DNA from: Nemertoderma westbladi
Lineage: Eukaryota > Xenacoelomorpha > Nemertodermatida > Nemertodermatidae
Length of the DNA: 57,005 bases
Assembly: GCA_032718475.1 (NCBI GenBank)
Contig: JAUCBJ010009098.1
Span: 1-57,005 of the forward strand
Direction: 5' to 3'
The notes below the pieces were generated by a model. That model saw nothing but the letters and a program-made list of their open reading frames with translations, had not been told where the DNA came from and ran no database searches. The position numbers and the translations under genes were made by a program. Of this stretch, positions 48,713 through 57,005 are shown one piece after another (position 1 is the stretch's first letter; every line of letters starts with the position of its first letter).

Positions 48713-48905
48713 CCGACAGTATTGCAGCTACTTCTGTATCCAGTCTCCCAGCAACCGGCCCCCCCGTTCTATTTAACTGCATCGAGGCCTTTCGCTCTGG
48801 CCGGTCTTCCTTGTTCGCGACTTTAGGGACTTTATTTGATCTCTTTATTCTTTCCTCCAACATTCCCCTATCTTTAGCGGAAAGCTGTCCCACTTGCTTG
48901 TAAAT
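48713..48905 (-). CDS. CKAP5: CKAP5/XMAP215 homologue, exon after TOG5
   Basis: This exon of 64 codons plus one base follows acceptor AATTTTACAG and ends at donor TCGG|GTTAGT. It starts IYKQVGQLSAKDRGMLEERI and continues KRSNK, matching the invariant MLEERIKRS motif at the end of TOG5. A basic, low-complexity linker follows (KVPKVANKEDRPERKASMQL). The frame stops one codon after the donor (GGT TAG), which supports splicing there. The donor is followed by a run of ten G on the coding strand (CCCCCCCCCC on the + strand near 48691). Confidence 0.93.
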
Positions 48906-48947
48906 CTGTAAAATTAGGTGCTGAGAATTAACAATCTCTTGGGGCGT

Positions 48948-49416
48948 TAGACCAGGGATTACGCGGCCGGTAGACCAGGGATTACGCGGCCGGTAGACCA
49001 GGGATTATGCGGCCGGTAGACCAAGGGATTACGCGGCCGGTAGACCAGGGATTACGCGGCCGGTAGACCAGGGATTACGCGGCCGGTAGACCAAGGGATT
49101 ACGCGGCCGGTAGACCAGGGATTACGCGGCCGGTAGACCAGGGATTACGCGGCCGGTAGACCAGGGATTACGCGGCCGGTAGACCAGAGATTACGCGGCC
49201 GGTAGACCAGGGATTACGCGGCCGTTCCGGTAGACCAGGGATCACGCGGCCGGTCCGGTAGACCAGGGATTACGCAGCCGGTTTAACAGGTATTACGCAG
49301 CCGGTCCGGTAGACCAGGGATTACGCGGCCAGTCCGGTAGACCAGGGATTACGCGGCCGTTCCGGTAGACCAGGTATCACGCGGCCGGTCCGGTAGACCA
49401 GGGATTACGCGGCCGG
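48948..49416. repeat. 23-bp minisatellite, about 20 copies
   Basis: Units read GATTACGCGGCCGGTAGACC then AGG. Later units have insertions (GGCCGTTCCGGTAG, GGCCGGTCCGGTAG), giving 28-bp forms. It is GC-rich in an AT-rich intron and ends about 43 bp from the acceptor of the exon at 48905. Confidence 0.95.
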
Positions 49417-49708
49417 AACATGAAGGCGAAACGTGAGCGAGAGGAATGTGACGAACAGAACAGGAACAACATGAGAAACGAGAGCAAGATAGAATAGACA
49501 TGGAGCATGAGAGAGAGAGCAGAGAACAATTAGAGCGAGGGAGGAAGCGAGAGAACAAGTAATAATAGAAAATAATAAAAGGAAAGCGGCAGAGAAAGAG
49601 TATGCTATACAACATGAGATAGCGGGAGAGCAGAGAGAATTATTAGAAATAGAGGAACAACAATCAGATATAGCGCATAGGAATAGAGGCGAACCAACCA
49701 GTAGATAA
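49417..49708 (+). pseudogene. Possible relic of a charged coiled-coil coding sequence
   Basis: The stretch is strongly purine-rich on the + strand and translates in pieces to highly charged, heptad-like peptides: MKAKREREECDEQNRN near the start, EQHEKREQDRIDMEHERE in another frame, and finally about 66 open codons ending AAEKEYAIQHEIAGEQRELL, EIEEQQSDIAHRNRGEPTSR and a stop at 49706-49708. Frame changes around 49470 and 49510 would be needed to join them. It may be a decayed mobile-element ORF or simple purine-rich DNA. I do not recognise a family. Confidence 0.3.
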
Positions 49709-51101
<1,393 letters not shown>

Positions 51102-51476
51102 GCAAGTCTTGTTGATAATAACAATGTGTTGGCAAGATGTCATTTTCGAGGTATTTGTTATTATACATTTATAGGAAGGGATCTAGGGGTCTTAACCTCG
51201 ATTGATAAGTTTATTTTACCGAAAATAACTTATCTTTTATTGGCGCAATTGTAGGACTAATCCCATCACATGCGTAGTTTTTACCCGGGTAGTGTACAAA
51301 TTTAGCAAATTTAAAATTAATAAATGCGATTCCTAAATTTGTACACTACCCGGTTAAAAAGTCAATTGCGCCAATAAAAAATATGCGCCAATAAAAGATA
51401 AAGTTTTTTTCTGTAAAATAAACTTATCATTCGAGGTTAAGACCCCTAGATCCCTTCCTATAGCAAGTCTTGTTGA
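51102..51476. mobile_element. Foldback/MITE-like element with long nested inverted repeats
   Basis: Outer arms at about 51170-51216 and 51416-51462 match in reverse orientation over about 45 bp (TATAGGAAGGGATCTAGGGG at the left end). Inside them are inverted TTTTATTGGCGCAATTG and, further in, GGGTAGTGTACAAATTTAG, leaving a loop of about 45 bp. The right arm is followed directly by GCAAGTCTTGTTGA (51463-51476), which also occurs at 51102-51115, 54 bp before the left arm. No coding sequence is present. Confidence 0.75.
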
Positions 51477-51516
51477 CTTACGTTTTTTTTTTTGCATAAA
51501 TTTAAGTAGTTGCGGT

Positions 51517-52183
51517 CTTTTTCAACCAATCAGAAACCTCCTTAATTTAGTTTATTTATTTTTTCAACCAATCAGAAACCTCCTTAATTTAGTTTATTTA
51601 TTTTTTCAACCAATCAGAAACCTCCTTAATTTAGTTTATTTATTTTTTCAACCAATCAGAAACCTCCTTAATTTAGTTTATTTATTTTTTCAACCAATCA
51701 GAAACCTCCTTAATTTAGTTTATTTATTTTTTCAACCAATCAGAAACCTCCGTAATTTAGTTTATTTATTTTTTCAACCAATCAGAAACCTCCTTAATTT
51801 AGTTTTTATATTTTTTCAACCAATCAGAAACCTCCTTAATTTAGTTTATTTATTTTTTCAACCAATCAGAAACCTCCTTAATTTAGTTTATTTATTTTTT
51901 CAACCAATCAGAAACCTCCTTAATTTAGTTTATTTATTTTTTCAACCAATCAGAAACCTCCTTAATTTAGTTTATTTATTTTTTCAACCAATCAGAAACC
52001 TCCTTAATTTAGTTTATTTATTTTTTCAACCAATCAGAAACCTCCTTAATTTAGTTTATTTATTTTTTCAACCAATCAGAAACCTCCGTAATTTAGTTTA
52101 TTTATTTTTTCAACCAATCAGAAACCTCCTTAATTTAGTTTATCTATTTTTTCAACCAATCAGAAACCTCCTTAATTTAGTTC
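51517..52183. repeat. 42-bp intronic minisatellite, 16 copies
   Basis: Units read CAACCAATCAGAAACCTCC, TTAATTTAGTTTATTTA, TTTTTT, with few variants (CCGTAA, TTTTATA). It lies in the same intron as the 41-bp array but is unrelated to it. Confidence 0.96.
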
Positions 52184-52420
52184 ATTTTGTTTTTGTTTTC
52201 TTAATCTCCTGAACAACGTAATTTAGTTTATTTTTTCTTAATCACATCACAAAAATTAAATTATGTGGCCTAAATCAGCCACCGTATTTCTTGAAATATT
52301 AACTTAATTTAATATTTGTTTGTCTATTTTACTAAATCCAAGATATTATTTTACTCCAATGTACTTTATTTTACACCTACAAATTCATTGAGTAGATGAA
52401 AAGGTCAGTGCATGAAAAGG
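52184..52420. other. Spacer between two intronic arrays
   Basis: AT-rich unique DNA; nothing recognised. Confidence 0.4.
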
Positions 52421-54886
52421 TCCACATTATAATTACGGATGTAACCTTTACTAATAGGACTGCCACTTTATAAGTACGGATGTAACCTTTACTAATAGGA
52501 CTGCCACTTTATAAGTACGGATGTAACCTTTACTAATAGGACTGCCACTTTATAAGTACGATGTAACCTTTACTAATAGGACTGCCACATTATAAGTACG
52601 GATGTAACCTTTACTAATAGGACTGCCACTTTATAAGTACGGATGTAACCTTTACTAATAGGACTGCCACATTATAAGTACGGATGTAACCTTTACTAAT
52701 AGGACTGCCACTTTATAAGTACGGATGTAACCTTTACTAATAGGACTGCCACTTTATAAGTACGGATGTAACCTTTACTAATAGGACTGCCACTTTATAA
52801 GTACGGATGTAACCTTTACTAATAGGACTGCCACTTTATAAGTACGGATGTAACCTTTACTAATAGGACTGCCACATTATAAGTACGGATGTAACCTTTA
52901 CTAATAGGACTGCCACATTATAAGTACGGATGTAACCTTTACTAATAGGACTGCCACTTTATAAGTACGGATGTAACCTTTACTAATAGGACTGCCACTT
53001 TATAAGTACGGATGTAACCTTTACTAATAGGACTGCCACATTATAAGTACGGATGTAACCTTTACTAATAGGACTGCCACTTTATAAGTACGGATGTAAC
53101 CTTTACTAATAGGACTGCCACATTATAAGTACGGATGTAACCTTTACTAATAGGACTGCCACATTATAAGTACGGATGTAACCTTTACTAATAGGACTGC
53201 CACATTATAATTACGGATGTAACCTTTACTAATAGGACTGCCACATTATAAGTACGGATGTAACCTTTACTAATAGGACTGCCACATTATAAGTACGGAT
53301 GTAACCTTTACTAATAGGACTGCCACATTATAAGTACGGATGTAACCTTTACTAATAGGACTGCCACTTTATAAGTACGATGTAACCTTTACTAATAGGA
53401 CTGCCACATTATAAGTACGGATGTAACCTTTACTAATAGGACTGCCACATTATAAGTACGGATGTAACCTTTACTAATAGGACTGCCACTTTATAAGTAC
53501 GGATGTAACCTTTACTAATAGGACTGCCACTTTATAAGTACGGATGTAACCTTTACTAATAGGACTGCCACATTATAAGTACGGATGTAACCTTTACTAA
53601 TAGGACTGCCACTTTATAAGTACGGATGTAACCTTTACTAATAGGACTGCCACATTATAAGTACGGATGTAACCTTTACTAATAGGACTGCCACTTTATA
53701 AGTACGGATGTAACCTTTACTAATAGGACTGCCACTTTATAAGTACGGATGTAACCTTTACTAATAGGACTGCCACATTATAAGTACGGATGTAACCTTT
53801 ACTAATAGGACTGCCACTTTATAAGTACGGATGTAACCTTTACTAATAGGACTGCCACTTTATAAGTACGGATGTAACCTTTACTAATAGGACTGCCACA
53901 TTATAAGTACGGATGTAACCTTTACTAATAGGACTGCCACATTATAAGTACGGATGTAACCTTTACTAATAGGACTGCCACATTATAAGTACGGATGTAA
54001 CCTTTACTAATAGGACTGCCACTTTATAAGTACGGATGTAACCTTTACTAATAGGACTGCCACATTATAAGTACGGATGTAACCTTTACTAATAGGACTG
54101 CCACTTTATAAGTACGGATGTAACCTTTACTAATAGGACTGCCACATTATAAGTACGGATGTAACCTTTACTAATAGGACTGCCACATTATAAGTACGGA
54201 TGTAACCTTTACTAATAGGACTGCCACTTTATAAGTACGGATGTAACCTTTACTAATAGGACTGCCACATTATAAGTACGGATGTAACCTTTACTAATAG
54301 GACTGCCACTTTATAAGTACGGATGTAACCTTTACTAATAGGACTGCCACTTTATAAGTACGGATGTAACCTTTACTAATAGGACTGCCACTTTATAAGT
54401 ACGGATGTAACCTTTACTAATAGGACTGCCACTTTATAAGTACGGATGTAACCTTTACTAATAGGACTGCCACTTTATAAGTACGGATGTAACCTTTACT
54501 AATAGGACTGCCACTTTATAAGTACGGATGTAACCTTTACTAATAGGACTGCCACTTTATAAGTACGGATGTAACCTTTACTAATAGGACTGCCACTTTA
54601 TAAGTACGGATGTAACCTTTACTAATAGGACTGCCACTTTATAAGTACGGATGTAACCTTTACTAATAGGACTGCCACTTTATAAGTACGGATGTAACCT
54701 TTACTAATAGGACTGCCACATTATAAGTACGGATGTAACCTTTACTAATAGGACTGCCACTTTATAAGTACGGATGTAACCTTTACTAATAGGACTGCCA
54801 CTTTATAAGTACGGATGTAACCTTTACTAATAGGACTGCCACTTTATAAGTACGGATGTAACCTTTACTAATAGGACTGTCACTTT
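52421..54886 (-). repeat. 41-bp intronic minisatellite, about 60 copies, starting at the TOG5 exon donor
   Basis: On the gene strand, units read AAAGTGGCAGTCCTATTAG, TAAAGGTTACATCCGTAC, TTAT. The first unit begins 2 nt after the donor GT (TAG|GT then AAAGTGACAG). A T/A polymorphism (CACTTTATAAG versus CACATTATAAG on +) alternates along the array. Two units near 52559 and 53379 lack one G. Confidence 0.97.
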
Positions 54887-54888
54887 AC

Positions 54889-56308
54889 CTATAGAGGGTT
54901 GACAGGCATTGAGTCCGTACTTCTCAATAAGGACTCCGATCTCCTCCAGACACTCGGCCCTGGAACGCGAGTTTTTGCTGCGAACTCCTTCTATAATGTG
55001 TCCGAATAGTTTCCCGTACGGGAATACGCGATGCATCGTTCGGAGCAGACAGCGGACCCGTTTCCGGATCTCGTCCTTAGGATCCCCGATCCGGAGCAGG
55101 AGATACGGCACAAAGCTGTTAACCTCCACGTCCGGCATCCGGTAATTCTCTTCCGATAACATCGCGAATAAATTCTGCAGGAAGTCCAGCGACTTGAGAT
55201 GGATTGAGGTGTTCGTATCGAAGAGTCTGAGTATGAACCACTTGAGTAAGACATCGAGTTGAGCGATACAAGCCGCGCGGTTTGTATCCAAACACTCCTG
55301 AAACATACCGATAGCCAACAGATGGAACTTAAAGTCCGAATGGAAGAGGTTGTGGAACATGGGACGACTAACAACCGCCGCCAACTGATCCTTCAGTATG
55401 TCGATATGTTCGTCCGTCGGCTGTACGAAGTTCCACTTTAGGACCTTGAGATTGGCCTCGTCTTTCACCCGTTTCTCCTTCGCGTTGTTCGTCAGCAACG
55501 TGGGTCCCGATTCCTCTTCCTTCTCGGGTTTCTTCCCGCCCGTCTGCGGCTTCCCTCTCGGTTTCTTCCCGTCGGACTTTCCGGGTTTTGCCGACTCCTC
55601 CGGGGCCTCCACTCGGACTTCCTTCCGGACTTCCTTGGGCTTCCCCGCGGGCCGCAGCTCCGGCGCATTGCCCCGCTGTTTCTCGAGGATCCCGACGACG
55701 ACATCGCGACTCGCGGGTTTCCCGATCTTCCCGGCGAGACGGATCATCTTATCGTAGCCGAGATGCGCGATGAACAGCGGCGCGACGGCGAGCGCGTTGC
55801 GGCGGACGTCCGCGTTCCGATCCTCTAACGCCGAGTACAACGGAGCCACGCAGTTGGTTAGCTCCTCCTTCGGTAGCGACTTGTATTTGCCCATCTTCTG
55901 CTCCAACCAGTTGAGCAGCTCGGCGCGAATGTTCGGGTTGTCTGCGGACAGCGACGAGGAGATCGTGTCGTCCTCCATAAAGGCGGACAGTTTAACGGTC
56001 TCCTCCCAGACGGACATGCAGTTGGTACCGGCTTGTCGGACCGTCACCTTGTTCTCTTTGAGTAAGTTTATAAGACCCTGAAGGAAGTTACCCAGGTAGG
56101 GTTTAGCCTTGGGGCCGATTGCACGAGCTAGGGAGGAACAGATGTTAGTGGCCTGTATGGCGAGCAGTTTGTTGGAGTCTGAGATGCGAGCCTTTAGCGC
56201 GATGGGGAGGTCGCCCAACTCTGGTTGGATTAGCTTATTCTCCTTTAATATTGTCTCAATCTTCTCCATGGCTTCTCCGCGAACTTTCCATTTACTGTCA
56301 CTCATTTC
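54889..56308 (-). CDS. CKAP5: CKAP5/XMAP215 homologue, large exon with TOG4, basic linker and most of TOG5
   Basis: This is the longest exon (1420 bp, 473 codons plus one base). It follows acceptor TTATCTTTCCTAG and starts EMSDSKWKVRGEAMEKI. Residues about 1-235 are TOG4: HEAT repeats with intra-HEAT loops such as DSKWKVR, DSNKLL and DRNADVRRNA. Residues about 235-290 are a Lys/Pro/Gly-rich linker (GKKPRGKPQTGGKKPEK) of the kind that contacts the microtubule lattice. From LKVLKWNFVQPTDEHI to the end is TOG5, with RLFDTNTSIHLKSLDFLQ and SKNSRSRAECLEEIGVL, close to the vertebrate sequence. The exon ends CQPSIG at donor CTATAG|GTAAAG; the last base completes a glycine with the next exon. The 41-bp minisatellite starts 2 nt after the donor GT. 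Exon GC is far above that of the flanking introns. Confidence 0.97.
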
Positions 56309-56681
56309 CTAGGAAAGATAATTGATTGTTACGAATATGTAGTTGTAGCTAGCTAGCTAACCGAATTAAATCTATACCGCCTCCAATAAATAATTGGATA
56401 CTTAAATTCGTTTAAAGTTTAAACAGGATGGGACTTTTCGGGATCAGTATTGCCATATTGGATTAAACTCTTAAGATAAAGTTACATTAAAATTATTTAG
56501 CAATTGATTTTTGGGTGGTTTACTGACATAAAAATTCGATATAATCAAAACATTTCGGTTCTGCTGAAACAATTTATCAGATATTCAACAAATTTACTTC
56601 CTATAATATGTTTCGGGATCGGACTAGTATAAATAGAATCGCTGTATTGAATTTTGAACTAATTAATAGACATTGACTAAC
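56309..56681. other. Ordinary 373-bp intron without repeats
   Basis: Bounded by donor GAT|GTTAGT and acceptor TTTCCTAG on the reverse strand. AT-rich; no array, giving a control for the expanded introns. Confidence 0.85.
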
Positions 56682-56984
56682 ATCTATAACATCCCCAGTT
56701 AGTTTTCCACTGATATCGACTCTCTCCATAATGTCTTCCACCTCGATTTGCACTTCCTCCACATCACTGTCCGCCTCCTGGCGGCTATTCACCGAACCCG
56801 ATCCTGTATCTTTAGTTCCCCGCATTCTCCTAGAGGGCGTCGGCGCCCGAACATCTTTCAGTTTCTCGATTTCCCCGTCTAATAGACTTAATATCGCGGG
56901 TTTTTCCGATTCAAACAACGACCGCAAGGTGGCGCCCAAGTATAGGTAGACGGTGCCGAATAGAGAAATAGAACTCTCGCGAAC
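56682..56984 (-). CDS. CKAP5: CKAP5/XMAP215 homologue, exon with end of TOG3 and TOG3-TOG4 linker (first exon in window)
   Basis: This exon encodes 101 codons in phase 0. It starts after the acceptor TATATCTTTTAG at 56985-56996 and ends at the donor GAT|GTTAGT. The first 40 or so residues include VYLYLGATLRSLFESEKP, which aligns to the last helix of TOG3 in vertebrate CKAP5 (known pattern MYLYVGPSLRMFFEDEKP). An acidic, serine-rich linker follows (SDVEEVQIEVEDIMERVDIS), the usual spacer before TOG4. CKAP5 proteins are processive microtubule polymerases: TOG domains bind curved tubulin dimers at plus ends, centrosomes and kinetochores. I chose the donor at 56681/56680 over a GT nine bases upstream because only it gives the same spacing to the first tryptophan of TOG4 as in human. 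Earlier exons lie outside the window. Confidence 0.93.
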
Positions 56985-57005
56985 CTAAAAGATATAAACA
57001 ACAGG

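Noticed and set aside
54909-56312. Several + strand and alternative-frame ORFs opposite the TOG4/TOG5 exon
   Set aside because: Shadows of the GC-rich coding exon; the reverse frame is fully explained by CKAP5 homology.

Overview
The window is eukaryotic and animal. It carries the 3' two thirds of one large gene on the reverse strand, the homologue of CKAP5 (ch-TOG / XMAP215 / Msps microtubule polymerase). Ten coding exons, 101+473+36+64+35+54+109+66+42+228 codons (about 1208 residues), run from the end of TOG3 at 56984 to a stop codon at 9671. They join with consistent phases and align without large gaps to the vertebrate protein as I know it. TOG1, TOG2 and most of TOG3 lie beyond the right edge. 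The exon/intron structure, APE-type LINE fragments and a tRNA-derived SINE fit a non-vertebrate metazoan; the sequence does not let me name the taxon.

The exceptional feature is that about 44 kb (77%) of the window is tandem minisatellite DNA. It lies almost entirely in the introns and 3' flank of this gene: thirteen array blocks with unrelated units of 22 to 50 bp. Several arrays start exactly at exon ends. In the 17.85-kb last intron, each of about 469 units of 38 bp is the last 33 nt of the upstream exon (coding EVLLEVHGFLK, which aligns to conserved CKAP5 residues) plus the first 5 nt of the intron, so nearly every unit carries a copy of the 5' splice site. In the preceding >8-kb intron, about 220 units of 37 bp each carry GAG|GTGAGT, matching that intron's own inferred donor. 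A 41-bp array starts 2 nt after the GT of another donor. A 22-bp array repeats a branch-point/polypyrimidine/CAG module next to a 3' splice site. The 26-bp array after the last exon supplies the final codons and the stop codon.

Layout, left to right. 1-9670: 3' flank with 30-bp, 32/37-bp, 46/49-bp, 50-bp and 26-bp arrays and a deleted LINE copy. 9671-10357: terminal exon. 10406-28243: 38-bp array. 28211-28335: exon. 28341-30653: 22-bp array split by a 5'-truncated LINE whose RT core is internally duplicated. 30695-30893: exon. 30956-39111: 37-bp array, followed by a 100-N assembly gap. 39212-39536: exon. 39619-47240: 39-bp array plus a LINE tail. 47582-50139: four small exons, a SINE and a 23-bp array. 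50140-54888: intron with a foldback element, a 42-bp array and a 41-bp array. 54889-56308: large TOG4/TOG5 exon. 56682-56984: exon with the end of TOG3.

The genes do not form an operon-like system. The biological interest is how an essential gene is spliced through tens of kilobases made of copies of its own splice sites, and why minisatellites seed at exon borders here.
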